Assembly (NCBI GenBank): GCA_030765045.1
Contig: CM060967.1
Span: forward strand, 127,095,412-127,159,411
Length of the DNA stretch: 64,000 nucleotides
Source of the DNA: Tenodera sinensis
Lineage: Eukaryota; Arthropoda; Insecta; Mantodea; Mantidae
Reading direction: 5' to 3'
The position numbers were made by a program, and so were the translations under genes. The notes under the pieces are model-generated. The model made no database searches. It was not told the origin of the DNA and worked only from the letters and a program-made list of their open reading frames with translations. How positions within the stretch are numbered: position 1 is the first letter of the stretch; every line of letters starts with the position of its first letter. This document shows positions 1 to 8,570 of this stretch, piece by piece.

Positions 1-539
1 AGTCACATGATTTTCTCTATTCTTGTACAAATTATTCTTACAAAGTCTTATTCCCCAGTCTACTTCAGATTAATCGAGGTAAAAATTTGTAAAAACTATC
101 TTTATCTTTTGAGAATACAGGAAACTTAAGCGGTAGTCAAATCTTTTAAGAGCCGGTTGCTATGCGATGGCTTTGAAATTCCATTCTCTTGCATGTCCAG
201 AAGAAGGAATATGTCCAAAATGGTTCATTCTATAAAAATTCTGCCTACACTTTTTGCGCAGTAAGACTTTGTCTATCAGGGTTGCCAACTTTTAAAAGTA
301 AAATAATCGTACCAGCCACTCAAAATTATAGATTTGGGTTCAAAATTATCGTACATCAACATCATAGACCATAATTAATAGATCAGCAGAACACTTACGA
401 AAATGTAAGATCTAGTATTGATGTTTACGGTATCCGCTTACAAGGCTGATGACCTCAATCAGTATTACAACTTTAGTACTTATGTTTCTCGCACTATTCA
501 TCTGAAAGTTCATCATCTTCCTCAACTGTTGCAGCATTA

Positions 540-910
540 TACAAACTTGTTGTTCAGATAAACTTTAACATCTCGGTGGCTTGTAGATTTCCGGACTCAC
601 CACATTCTTTTACAAGCTGAGACGAACGTATAAGTCCATTTAATAAGCCCATTAGCGCCAATCTGTTTCTAATTTTCGTTTTTATTAAACCTAGTTTGGA
701 AAAAACTTTTTCACAAGAATTCTTTCTGTGGGGAAACGAAATCACTGATAATTCAAACTCCGCCGGTTCTTTGAAATCAATATTTCCACCAAGGTGGCAC
801 ATGTTGAAAAGCACTCCAGAAACTGTCAGGTTCCGGCACGTTCTTTATTTCACACGGAATATCACTTATTCCGTGTTTTCTCCATTCATCATCAGCTTTA
901 TAAATAGTGC
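540..910 (-). pseudogene. hAT transposase C-terminal dimerisation region, relic
   Basis: The minus-strand frame at 554-814 encodes SFPHRKNSCEKVFSKLGLIK followed by TKIRNRL. This matches the hAT C-terminal dimerisation block (family pattern: PhSNAdcERvFSklnlIKTkxRNRL). The upstream part of the same domain, with WRKHG and PEPDSFW-like residues, continues in another frame at about 777-910, so at least one frameshift separates them. The N-terminal BED finger and the catalytic RNase H-like core are absent. It can only be a fossil; movement would have needed transposase from another copy. The family call rests on motif recognition. Confidence 0.75.
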
Positions 911-1016
911 CTTCTGGATACACTGGCAATAAAAGGATAAAGGGTACGAAGATTAGTAGGATATGAAATGGTTGCGTTAGAGGGGTGGAAACAGTCCATG
1001 ATGGCAAAGGTGGTGT

Positions 1017-1274
1017 TTATATATATATATATATATATATATTAACGCCCTCCAACATTGTGTCATATCGGACTAATGAATGAAATGAAATGGGTGAAAT
1101 GATGCTTAAATGAGCCCGAGGTCCATGGAGTTTTAAAGTTACCCGACATTCGTCTTCTCAGGGTAGGGAAAACCTCGGAAAAAACCTTACCCGGATAACT
1201 TACTCTAAGCGAGATTCGAACTCGCGACCTCTTGAACGTGAGGCAGACACGCTAACCATCACGCTACAGAGGCG
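1017..1274 (-). mobile_element. tRNA(Val)-like SINE with (AT)n tail
   Basis: On the minus strand the head reads GCGTGATGGTTAGCGTGTCT (A box) with an anticodon-loop-like CTCAC and then GAGTTCGAATCTC (B box), so a tRNA-derived Pol III promoter is visible; the anticodon position CAC suggests tRNA-Val ancestry. The body follows, and the 3' end is an (AT)n run at 1017-1041. A 14-bp direct repeat GGCAAAGGTGGTGT at 1003-1016 and 1275-1288 flanks it exactly, as expected for LINE-mediated retroposition. It lies inside the hAT element. Its body is different from the GC-rich SINE found at 16.1, 51.0 and 54.7 kb. Confidence 0.85.
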
Positions 1275-1597
1275 GGCAAAGGTGGTGTGGCTATTTATAA
1301 TTAATTTCATTTCGCTGGAGTGTAAAATGATATTTCGCCAGTATCGAACTATCATACGAATGCATTCAAATTATTGTACAGCCCCATAATTATCGTACAG
1401 GTTGCCAACCCTGTTGTCTATCCCTTACGGTTTACCAGTTATGCAAAACGCATCCAGAATGAAGAGAACTTGCGAGAAAATTCAAACAATGTATTTCATT
1501 TGGCATGCAAATATCCTAAACATGATATTTACAATTTAGAGCCATTTTTGAGATAATCAACCGTTTCAAAAACTGTTCCACATAAGAGGTAGTTTTC

Positions 1598-1612
1598 GGG
1601 GGGGGGGGGGGG
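1598..1612. repeat. Poly-G run (15 G)
   Basis: Fifteen consecutive G residues mark the broken edge of repeat A copy 1 and lie between the head-to-head copies 1 and 2. Long pure G runs are rare in AT-rich insect DNA and are prone to slippage, so the exact length may be an assembly estimate. Confidence 0.9.
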
Positions 1613-1637
1613 ATTTTCCATTTAAGCGACCTTACAT

Positions 1638-2515
1638 ATTTTACTTCTTTACTGGTAAGTACAAGGAAGTGTTGTATACCACTCAAAAATTCCATTTCGA
1701 GATTTCACCTGAAATATATGTTTTGAGACCCCCTGGTCCAAAAAAAGTATTTTTAGAAAAAGGTCCGCGCGCGTGCGTGCATGTGTGTGTATGTGTGTAC
1801 GTATGTGTGTGTATGTGCGTATGTATCTGTTGACAGCATAACTCAAAAACGAAAAGTCGATAAAAACCTAAGTTGGTATTCAAGTTTAATGTCTTTCAAG
1901 GGTGCAACATGAAGGTTTTTAAAAAAATATTCTCACCCTAAACTACCCTTCACATGGATAATTTCTGGTAAATTTTGATTTTCTTAAAAATGACTAAGGA
2001 TTTTGATTAAAATATCATATCTTTAAGATATTTGTATGAAAAATGAAATGTATACTTTGAATTTTCTATGCAGCCTGTTTGCTCTGGTTGACTTTTGAAT
2101 AGCTCGTAAACCGTAAGAGATAGACAAGATCTTACTATATAAAATGTATATCTCGCTAAAACACACAATTTATGTCTGAATACATTTTCTTATAGGGGGA
2201 ACTATTTCGGAGATATTCCTTGTTATTTGTGTCAGTTTCGGAAAACTTAAAACTTTCGTGAAATGGAACATCGTTGTTCATTTTTTATATGTTAAGCGTG
2301 CAAAGAGAACTGAATCTCAAAGCTTTAAAATGTTTGGCTATCCCTCAAAGCCTATTGTATTCTAATATTCCCCCTCCACCTACAAGGAAATAAGCAATAA
2401 GATAATTTGTACAAATGTTTATCTCAACTAACACGAAGAAAATATAGGTAAAGAATGGTTAATACAAGAGTAGAGAAAGTCATGTGAGTGCAAAACATCA
2501 GATTTTTAATTATGC
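1638..2515 (+). repeat. Repeat A copy 2, forward, near full length
   Basis: This copy shows the order common to the family: a 5' segment ending in 'atttcgagatttcacctg', then 'tatgttttgagaccccct', a GT-rich tract at about 1765-1825, the block 'gacagcataactcaaaaacg', a long AT-rich body, and the 3' block 'gtagagaaagtcatgtgagt'. Protein-like stretches exist only in the GT tract and are low-complexity. It is used with 46805-47645 and 62810-63715 as the reference for the family. Confidence 0.8.
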
Positions 2516-2518
2516 TGC

Positions 2519-2519
<1 letters not shown>

Positions 2520-2604
<85 letters not shown>

Positions 2605-2830
2605 TCGCGCGCACGCACACAGGGAAAGAGAGACATACAGTGTCCTTTTTCTTTAAATAAATGAGGAGACAGGGCACCTTTAAACGTATATTTCGAGTGT
2701 AATCTCGATATCGAACTCTTAAGTGGAATGCACACAAATGCTAAAATTACTTTTTTGATTTCAAGAAGTTTCAAAACGAGTATTTCTGATGAAATTTTGA
2801 TATCGAGTAATTGGGTGGGAAAGAATACTT
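2520..2830 (-). repeat. (AC)n tract plus fragments of repeat A, reverse
   Basis: A pure (AC)n array of about 84 bp (2520-2603) is followed by sequence matching the reverse 5' segment of repeat A (2690-2740, with the 'aatctcgatatcgaa' block) and a second partial match at 2770-2830. The microsatellite therefore occupies the place where repeat A normally carries its GT/AC tract. Confidence 0.65.
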
Positions 2831-2851
2831 CCATCCAACGATAATGTTTCT

Positions 2852-2985
2852 GTGGTAAAAATCCCGGGTGTGACATTGAATGTTTCAGTTCCGATTCCAC
2901 CTCTCAAACATTACCCACACACGGTTTATGTGTTTAAAAACACCAGCTGTAAGTTTGTTGACAAATACATATTAATTTCCATCTA
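2852..2985 (+). mobile_element. tRNA(Ala)-like SINE, 5'-truncated copy
   Basis: This segment matches the body of the SINE at 3121-3290: 'gttccgattccacctctcaa', 'cccacacacgg' and 'gtgtttaaaaacaccagc' are shared with few changes. The tRNA head is missing apart from the end of the B box ('aatcccggg'). Confidence 0.65.
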
Positions 2986-3120
2986 AATGTTGTTTAATCC
3001 CGGGACATAAAGTACTTATGATGGTAAGTCGGCTTTGGTGTATTTGTCGTTGATGTGAAATTCCCTTTGTGGTCTATCGGGAGAAATACGAGTCGATTAG
3101 GGAATTCATTGTTATTTTGG

Positions 3121-3290
3121 CAAGCTACCACAGTAGCTTAATGGTTAGAGCAACTCTTTTGCATGGGATTCTAATCCCGGCTATGACAATGAATTTTTTA
3201 GTTCCGATTCTACCTCTCAAACATTGCCCACACACGTCTTGTGTGTTTAAAAACACCAGCAGTAAGCTTCTTGGCATAAATAAATAGTAT
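3121..3290 (+). mobile_element. tRNA(Ala)-like SINE
   Basis: The head reads TAGCTTAATGGTTAGAGC (A-box-like), TTTTGCATG in the anticodon-loop position (TGC, alanine) and GGATTCTAATCCC (degenerate B box). The body shared with 2852-2985 follows. The degraded B box and lack of a clear target duplication suggest an old copy. A functional tRNA gene is excluded because the acceptor stem does not close. Confidence 0.65.
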
Positions 3291-3885
3291 TTCTTCTATC
3301 TGCTGTAGAGTCAGCAGGAAGGAAGATAAAAGGACAAAGACTAATAAGAAGTGAGCTAGAAGTATTTCATTTACTTTCAGCCCGTGGTCTGAATAATTAC
3401 AAAGGTTGATTCCTAATAGAATACCTCATAAACATTACATTATCATCCCGGAGGTAAAAGAAACATTGGTCATCCATTAGCCAGGCGGAGGATGCATTAA
3501 TTACGTGACGTGGAAACACGCCATATGGTGGAAGAAGACTAATTAGCCTATAATCTTATTAATGATGACTCGGGTTTACTCTCCAAAAATGCCTAGGCGT
3601 TACACATGTTTGAAAAACCTTTTAAGTACGTTTCCATTTTGAAAAAGTAAATAAATAATGCTAATCAGATTAAGGGGTTATCCAGAAGTCTAATATGCTC
3701 TTTTAAAAATTTGTGTTGAAATGTGCGTTAGATCTTCAGACATTTTAGGTTTCAATGATCACAGGACTGGGCTTTCGTTACATGCTTCAGGAATACTTTA
3801 CACTATGGTGATATATCTGCGTTGCTACATGCAAATGTTTTCTCTACCCACTATAGTTCCGTTTTATAAGCCCAACAAAATATTT
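3291..3885. other. No gene recognised
   Basis: Unique-looking AT-rich sequence. No ORF with coding character, RNA gene or repeat match within the window was found. Confidence 0.6.
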
Positions 3886-3889
3886 GTAT

Positions 3890-4190
3890 GAAACCTTATT
3901 TTTATATTTACTTCACTTTAATCGAGATAAACATTTGCAGTTACTTATACAAAGAGAAAATGAGTCAAATGTTTAGCAAGCGATCGTCAAATGTTGGCCT
4001 TGCAATAATATACTCTCTCCATGTAATCACCAGAAATAACTGTGTGATAGCAGTTTATAAAGATAATAATGTGCTACACTCGCGTAAACAGGGTTTTCTC
4101 GATCGAGGGAAGCTCAAAAGACATATTTTCACATTCAACTTATGGGTAGAATGAAATACTTCTCCTACTAGTAGAGAAAGACAAAATATT
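3890..4190 (-). repeat. Repeat A fragments, reverse
   Basis: Two islands match reverse repeat A: 3895-3990 ('cactttaatcgagataaaca') and 4095-4185, ending in 'tactagtagagaaag', the family's 5' terminus. Sequence between them has diverged or been lost. Confidence 0.5.
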
Positions 4191-4424
4191 GCACAATTCG
4201 AAGCAATAACGTACTTTAGAAAGGGCTTATGCTATAAAAAGGGATTTGAAATAAATTTACTGTTTTAAACAGATAAAAGTTTTTTGTAACCTGTGTTTTC
4301 AACTTTATGCCAGATTATGTAAACTTCCTCCCAAATGAGGAAGATCGCAGGCTCTTCCCAAAACAGCCAAATGTTAACTTGAAGCACCTTAATTAAAATA
4401 GTTAGAAGAATGTACAAAAAGGGC

Positions 4425-4545
4425 AGTTTGATTTCGAGATATTTTCTTGAAAATCTCCGTGTCCAATTTTTGGAATATGCTGAACGTAAATCAAGTTTGG
4501 TATTCATTGGAGATTTAGTTTTTTTGGCTTTGTTTACACTTACAC
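4425..4545 (-). repeat. Repeat A fragment, reverse
   Basis: 'ttttcttgaaaatctccgtg' followed by 'aatcaagtttggtattc' matches the central body of repeat A. About 300 bp beyond it (4546-4850) show nothing recognisable. Confidence 0.45.
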
Positions 4546-4902
4546 AAACTGACCAACATGAGAAATAGAAGTATTAGAAAAGAAGGAAATAAAAAGGAAA
4601 TCTTGGGTTAAATTCAAACTGAAAAAGGAGAGTTTAGGCTCAGAAAAATGAAGACCTATGTAAGTAAAGAATGTGAAAAAATTCCAGATACAATCGGTAA
4701 AGGAAGAATAGGATGGATAATAATAGACTTGCAAAACAAACCTCCAATCATATATATGAAAGTAAGACAGGTAACCAATGGATGCAAGGGATAACAACTA
4801 CTTAAATGAAATGGAATTAACAGAAGAAATAATACAGGATAGAGCAAAATTAAGAAATTCGACTTGAGTCGAACCCGTGACCTCCCGAAGCCTAACCTCA
4901 CG

Positions 4903-5082
4903 TGTTGCCTTGGCTGAGCGGTTTCGCCTATCACCAAGGTGACGCTGGTTCAATACCAGGGTCTCGCATGCGGTATTCGTCGTGGACGAAGCGGCGTCTG
5001 GACGGGTTTTCTCCGGGTTCTCCGGTTTTCCCCACCAGTCATTCTACCAAATGATCCATCACCTTCATCCTGTATTTCATAT
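4903..5082 (+). mobile_element. GC-rich tRNA-derived SINE, 5' part, split by the LTR element
   Basis: The plus strand shows CTTGGCTGAGCGGTTTCGCC (A-box region) and GGTTCAATACCA (B-box-like). The central block follows, with 'gtggacgaagcggcgtc' and 'tctccgggttctccggtttt', shared with the SINEs at 16.1, 51.0 and 54.7 kb. It stops at 5082 where the LTR element is inserted; the tail probably resumes at 8408. A second tRNA-like B box, GGGTTCGACTC, lies just upstream on the minus strand (4862-4880), so two SINE heads may abut here. Confidence 0.65.
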
Positions 5083-5566
5083 TGTGACTTTTGGTTGTGT
5101 TGAAAAGTAAAGTAGACAGATGTAGTCTAGATAAAGAAACACTTTTATTTCCGTAAACAGTAACTTGTACACTCGTTGCAACAGCAAGAGAGTCTTTTCC
5201 GATTCTCCAACAGCACGACTCCGAATTCGTAACACAAAGAACTAACTCTTCTCCGTCGGCACAACGCTCCACGTCGTCTTACTGTCTCCGTCGGCACGAC
5301 TACTCAACCTTCACATACGTCTGACTGTTCTGTCGCACTTTACCGCTATTTATATCTCCCAGGCACTATTCTGGAAAGTTCAGTTATTCGGTGGAATACA
5401 AAGAGAAGATTCCAGTAGCCTCTATCCTTTTCTCTCTTTCGGCAAGCGCCCCAACAATGCGGCCATTCTCTGTCTCTTTCCTTCGGCTCCTTTGCGGTAG
5501 CGCCGACAATAATGCGATAGGTGACACTGCTGCTGTCGGCAATTAGATGCGGCGGGCGCGGTGACA
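5083..5566 (-). repeat. LTR copy 1
   Basis: 484 bp, TG...CA bounded. It borders the left ATAT duplication. It differs from the other copies at a few single positions, for example 'gcaagagag' against 'gcaagaaag'. On the minus strand a TATA-like 'agatataaatag' lies mid-LTR (about 5349-5360) and the reverse of 'cttttatttccg' is a plausible AATAAA polyadenylation signal near 5140. Confidence 0.9.
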
Positions 5567-5623
5567 CTGCTCCCTCCTCAGAGATGGTCGTCCCGACCAG
5601 CACTATCCCACTTCTGACACCAG
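5567..5623 (-). other. 57-bp deleted internal region (PPT fused to PBS)
   Basis: Between LTR 1 and LTR 2 only the two extremes of the internal region survive: the purine-rich tract (minus strand GAGGAGGGAGCAG) with about 30 bp beside it, and the 18-nt primer-binding site. The junction is at 'cactatc/ccacttc'. The intact internal region reads 'cactatcactg' at one edge and 'ggatcccacttc' at the other, so the breakpoint lies within a shared ATC microhomology. Confidence 0.85.
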
Positions 5624-6108
5624 TGTGACTTTTTGGTTGTGTTGAAAAGTAAAGTAGACAGATGTAGTCTAGATAAAGAAACACTTTTATTTCCGTAAAC
5701 AGTAACTTGTACACTCGTTGCAACAGCAAGAAAGTCTTTTCCGATTCTCCAACAGCACGACTCCGAATTCGTAACACAAAGAACTAACTCTTCTCCGTCG
5801 GCACAACGCTCCACGTCGTCTTACTGTCTCCGTCGGCACGACTACTCAACCTTCACATACGTCTGACTGTTCTGTCGCACTTTACCGCTATTTATATCTC
5901 CCAGGCACTATTCTGGAAAGTTCAGTTATTCGGTGGAATACAAAGAGAAGATTCCAGTAGCCTCTATCCTTTTCTCTCTTTCGGCAAGCGCCCCAACAAT
6001 GCGGCCATTCTCTGTCTCTTTCCTTCGGCTCCTTTGCGGTAGCGCCGACAATAATGCGTTAGGTGACACTGCTGCTGTCGGCAATTAGATGCGGCGGGCG
6101 CGGTGACA
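5624..6108 (-). repeat. LTR copy 2 (3' LTR of the gag-bearing unit)
   Basis: 485 bp; it has one extra T in the 'ctttttgg' run and 'gcgttagg' in place of 'gcgatagg'. The gag-like ORF reads 16-17 codons into it before stopping at 6059. Confidence 0.9.
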
Positions 6109-7840
6109 CTGCTCCCTCCTCAGAGCTGGTCGTCCCGACCAGCACTATCACTGCGGCATCTCCCTTGCGCCCCGGTGGACTAACCCATCGAACCTCTTCT
6201 CCAGGAGGCACGATCCTAGGTATCGCTGTTGGATAGTGTCCCTTGGTCCGGGTAGGACGATGTATGCCATCCTGCTTCGAAATTCTGCAACAGTACCGCC
6301 GGTCTTGGCGGTCCCTCATCCAGTTGCCCTTCTTCCTGGTGTGTTGACGGGCCATCCTGCGCACTTGGAAACGGCGCACTGGGTACCATGTCCGCCGACC
6401 TCTCTGGCGCACCTTCGCAGCCACCTTGCTTCCGATGGGTCCGGCAACAAACCCCACCACGTCCGCGCGAGTCGCGTCCACCGCTGCACTCGTGTTCACT
6501 CGTGCTCGGCACGGCCTCTCCTGTATCCTGCCGTCCACGATGATGTCCACCATTCTTCCGTTCACGGCACTATGCGTCAGGTGATTGGATGGCTCCGACG
6601 GTCCCCCCATGTCACACGCCAAGTCGGTTCTCGCGTGATGCTCGTTTGCTTGTGCGCTTCCCTGCTGATCGTCCTCCACGTCGTATCCTGGTTGGTTACG
6701 TACCCGACACACTCCTCCAGAGGATCCCCGACGACGTCCCCGAACTGCCCCTTTGTCTTCCCCGAGACGTACACTTTCGTTATCTGAAACGGGCATAACT
6801 GTCGCCTCGGCCACTAGGTGCTTCCTCCCCGGGTCCGCGCTATTCCGGCTGCCCCTGGCATCCAGTACTTTGACGCTCTCGTCAACTCTTACTACCAGGG
6901 CGCCAAGACGTTCCCCGTCGTCCTCCACGACGTCCACATGCTGGCAGAGGTCTTCCACCTTTTCGCCGAGTTCTTCCACGTCTTCCGTCATGCCAATCAG
7001 TTCGCCGAGTTGTTCCACGACTTCCGTCACGCCAATCAGTTCGCCGAGTTGTTCCACGTCTTCCGTCACGCCAATCAGTTCGCCGAGTTGTTCCACGCCT
7101 TCCGTCACGCCAATCAGTTCGCCGAGTTGTTCCACGACTTCCGTCACGCCAATCAGTTCGCCGAGTTGTTCCACGTCTTCCGTCACGCCAATCAGTTCGC
7201 CGAGTTGTTCCACGTCTTCCGTCACGCCAATTAGTTCGCCGAGTTGTTCCACGTCTTCCCTCACGCCAATCAGTTCGCCAAGTTGTTTCACGTCTTCCCT
7301 CACATCATCTGAAACGGGCGCAGCTGTCGCCTCGGCCACTAGGTGCTCCCTCCCCGGCTCCGCGCAATTCCGTCTGCCCCTGGCATCCAGTACTTTGACG
7401 CTCTCGTCAACTCTTACTACCAGGGCGCCAAGACGTTCCCCGTCGTCCTCCACGACGTCCACGTGCTGGCAGAGGTCTGCCACCTTTTCGCCGAGTTCTT
7501 CCACGTCTTCCGTCACGCCAATCAGTTCGTCGTCAATTTTCGCCGATAGCTCCGTCTTCATCTCTTTCAGCTCGGCAGCGAGGTTGTCGTTTCTCGTCTT
7601 CATTTTGGCAACGAGGTTGTCGTTTGCCGTCTTCATCTCTTTCAGCTCGGCAACGAGGTTGTTTCTCGTCTTCATTCCGGTAACGAGGTTGTCGTTTGCC
7701 GTCTTCATCTCTTTCAGCTCGGCAGCGAGGTTGTCATTTAACGTTTCCATTTTGGCAGCGAGGTTGTCGTTTGCCGTCTTCATTTCGGCGAATAATTCTG
7801 TCATCATTGCCATCATCCTGGTTTCCGAATCTCCCTCCAT
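6059..7840 (-). CDS. Gag-like coiled-coil protein with degenerate protease segment (593 aa)
   Basis: Likely a structural (Gag-like) protein of the LTR element. Residues 10-105 are charged, with repeated MKTxNDNL units, and should form a coiled coil. Residues about 183-289 contain eight to nine copies of a 13-residue unit (VEQLGELIGVTED type). A 65-residue module starting VEELGEK occurs twice (about 113-178 and 288-353), flanking the array. Residues 364-372 are arginine/glycine rich. Residues 426-463 resemble a retropepsin N-terminus, but the expected Asp-Thr-Gly reads Asn-Thr-Ser (449-451), so protease activity is not expected. No zinc knuckle is visible. RT, RNase H and integrase are absent. 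The start at 7840 is the first Met after the primer-binding site, and the frame runs through the polypurine tract into the LTR. Confidence 0.75.
   Translation of the reverse strand: MEGDSETRMMAMMTELFAEMKTANDNLAAKMETLNDNLAAELKEMKTANDNLVTGMKTRNNLVAELKEMKTANDNLVAKMKTRNDNLAAELKEMKTELSAKIDDELIGVTEDVEELGEKVADLCQHVDVVEDDGERLGALVVRVDESVKVLDARGRRNCAEPGREHLVAEATAAPVSDDVREDVKQLGELIGVREDVEQLGELIGVTEDVEQLGELIGVTEDVEQLGELIGVTEVVEQLGELIGVTEGVEQLGELIGVTEDVEQLGELIGVTEVVEQLGELIGMTEDVEELGEKVEDLCQHVDVVEDDGERLGALVVRVDESVKVLDARGSRNSADPGRKHLVAEATVMPVSDNESVRLGEDKGAVRGRRRGSSGGVCRVRNQPGYDVEDDQQGSAQANEHHARTDLACDMGGPSEPSNHLTHSAVNGRMVDIIVDGRIQERPCRARVNTSAAVDATRADVVGFVAGPIGSKVAAKVRQRGRRTWYPVRRFQVRRMARQHTRKKGNWMRDRQDRRYCCRISKQDGIHRPTRTKGHYPTAIPRIVPPGEEVRWVSPPGRKGDAAVIVLVGTTSSEEGAVSPRPPHLIADSSSVT
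6109..6123 (-). promoter_or_regulatory. Polypurine tract
   Basis: On the minus strand TGAGGAGGGAGCAG lies immediately before the 3' LTR (TGTCACC), the place where plus-strand DNA synthesis is primed in LTR retrotransposons. The same tract precedes LTR copy 1 at 5567-5580. Confidence 0.8.
6976..7294 (-). repeat. 39-bp tandem repeat inside the gag-like ORF
   Basis: The unit 'gccaatcagttcgccgagtt' plus 19 more bases repeats about eight times with only a few substitutions, mostly at the Asp/Val/Gly position of the encoded 13-residue unit. Because 39 is a multiple of three, copy-number change keeps the reading frame. Confidence 0.9.
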
Positions 7841-7900
7841 CTTGGTTCTAACGTTGCAACTTCTAACGACGATGTAACGAAACTAGAAGCAATTCGACGG

Positions 7901-7918
7901 ATCCCACTTCTGACACCA
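7901..7918 (-). promoter_or_regulatory. Primer-binding site complementary to tRNA-Leu
   Basis: The printed strand reads ATCCCACTTCTGACACCA, identical in form to the 3' end of a eukaryotic tRNA-Leu including CCA. On the element's own strand this is the complementary primer-binding site, one base after the 5' LTR. A second copy lies beside LTR 2 at about 5606-5622. The tRNA-Leu identification is from memory of tRNA 3' ends. Confidence 0.8.
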
Positions 7919-7919
7919 G

Positions 7920-8403
7920 TGTGACTTTTGGTTGTGTTGAAAAGTAAAGTAGACAGATGTAGTCTAGATAAAGAAACACTTTTATTTCCGTAAACAGTAA
8001 CTTGTACACTCGTTGCAACAGCAAGAAAGTCTTTTCCGATTCTCCAACAGCACGACTCCGAATTCGTAACACAAAGAACTAACTCTTCTCCGTCGGCACA
8101 ACGCTCCACGTCGTCTTACTGTCTCCGTCGGCACGACTACTCAACCTTCACATACGTCTGACTGTTCTGTCGCACTTTACCGCTATTTATATCTCCCAGG
8201 CACTATTCTGGAAAGTTCAGTTATTCGGTGGGATACAAAGAGAAGATTCCAGTAGCCTCTATCCTTTTCTCTCTTTCGGCAAGCGCCCCAACAATGCGGC
8301 CATTCTCTGTCTCTTTCCTTCGGCTCCTTTGCGGTAGCGCCGACAATAATGCGATAGGTGACACTGCTGCTGTCGGCAATTAGATGCGGCGGGCGCGGTG
8401 ACA
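7920..8403 (-). repeat. LTR copy 3 (5' LTR)
   Basis: 484 bp and adjacent to the primer-binding site, so it is the 5' LTR of the gag-bearing unit. It differs from LTR 1 at about two positions ('ggtgggatac' against 'ggtggaatac', 'agaaag' against 'agagag'). It borders the right ATAT duplication. Confidence 0.9.
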
Positions 8404-8407
8404 ATAT

Positions 8408-8570
8408 TATCCCCTTCCTCACTCTCATACCTAGTACCGGGCTGACCACCCGTTTCCAGGTCTTCACTCTGTCCGGTCCAGAGGTTCGTCTGCTTCCAAC
8501 AGGCGTCTGATCCTAGGCACTGGCTTGTAAGTCCTAGGGGGCGCAAGTCCTACATACAGGGAAGATAATC
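8408..8570 (+). mobile_element. Probable SINE tail downstream of the LTR element
   Basis: By position this is the continuation of the SINE interrupted at 5082. It is moderately GC-rich ('gtaccgggctgacc', 'ggtccagaggttcg'), but its tail does not match the other SINEs here, so the assignment is by context only. Confidence 0.4.

Larger units (their letters stand above)
277..1413 (-). mobile_element. hAT-type DNA transposon, non-autonomous relic with 8-bp TSD
   Basis: The element begins CAGGGTTGCCAAC and ends with the near-perfect inverted copy (GGTTGCCAACCCTG). It is flanked by the 8-bp direct repeat TTGTCTAT at 269-276 and 1414-1421, the duplication length typical of hAT elements. The motif AAAATTATCGTAC and close variants recur near both ends as subterminal repeats. 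The minus strand carries a decayed transposase C-terminus (separate entry). A tRNA-derived SINE is inserted at 1017-1274. The element sits inside repeat A, so it is younger than that repeat. Confidence 0.85.
1..1597 (-). repeat. Repeat A copy 1, reverse, split by a hAT element
   Basis: Repeat A is a non-coding family of about 0.85-0.9 kb recognised by comparing copies within the window. This copy lies in reverse orientation at 1-276 and resumes at 1422-1597. The two halves join exactly once the hAT insert and one copy of its 8-bp duplication are removed: the left half ends in the consensus 'tctat' stretch and the right half continues with 'cccttacggtttaccag'. It is truncated by the window edge on one side and by a run of 15 G on the other. 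No coding capacity is visible. Confidence 0.8.
5083..8403 (-). mobile_element. Gypsy-like LTR retrotransposon with three LTRs and a 4-bp TSD
   Basis: Three nearly identical 484-485-bp repeats (5083-5566, 5624-6108, 7920-8403) start TGTGAC and end GTGACA in the printed strand. The array is flanked by the direct repeat ATAT at 5079-5082 and 8404-8407, so the whole unit has the boundaries of one insertion. Reading on the minus strand the order is LTR, 1.8-kb internal region with gag-like ORF, LTR, 57-bp internal remnant, LTR. Only about two substitutions separate the outer LTRs, so insertion was recent. There is no reverse transcriptase, RNase H or integrase; the element needs enzymes from a relative. 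It lies within a SINE. Confidence 0.9.

Noticed and set aside
1598..1612. CRISPR-like or regulatory meaning of the G run and other direct repeats
   Set aside because: Eukaryotic window; no spacer-repeat arrangement. All tandem arrays found are simple or minisatellite repeats.
2510..2900. Cys-Val-rich ORFs near 2.5-2.9 kb
   Set aside because: Translation of an (AC)n tract joined to non-coding repeat A sequence.
3121..3200. Genuine tRNA-Ala gene
   Set aside because: A and B boxes are present but the acceptor stem does not pair and a SINE body follows directly.
6236..7877. Plus-strand ORFs of up to 374 codons opposite the gag-like gene
   Set aside because: Shadow frames of a repetitive GC-rich coding sequence. 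The LTR, primer-binding site and polypurine tract all point to the minus strand.
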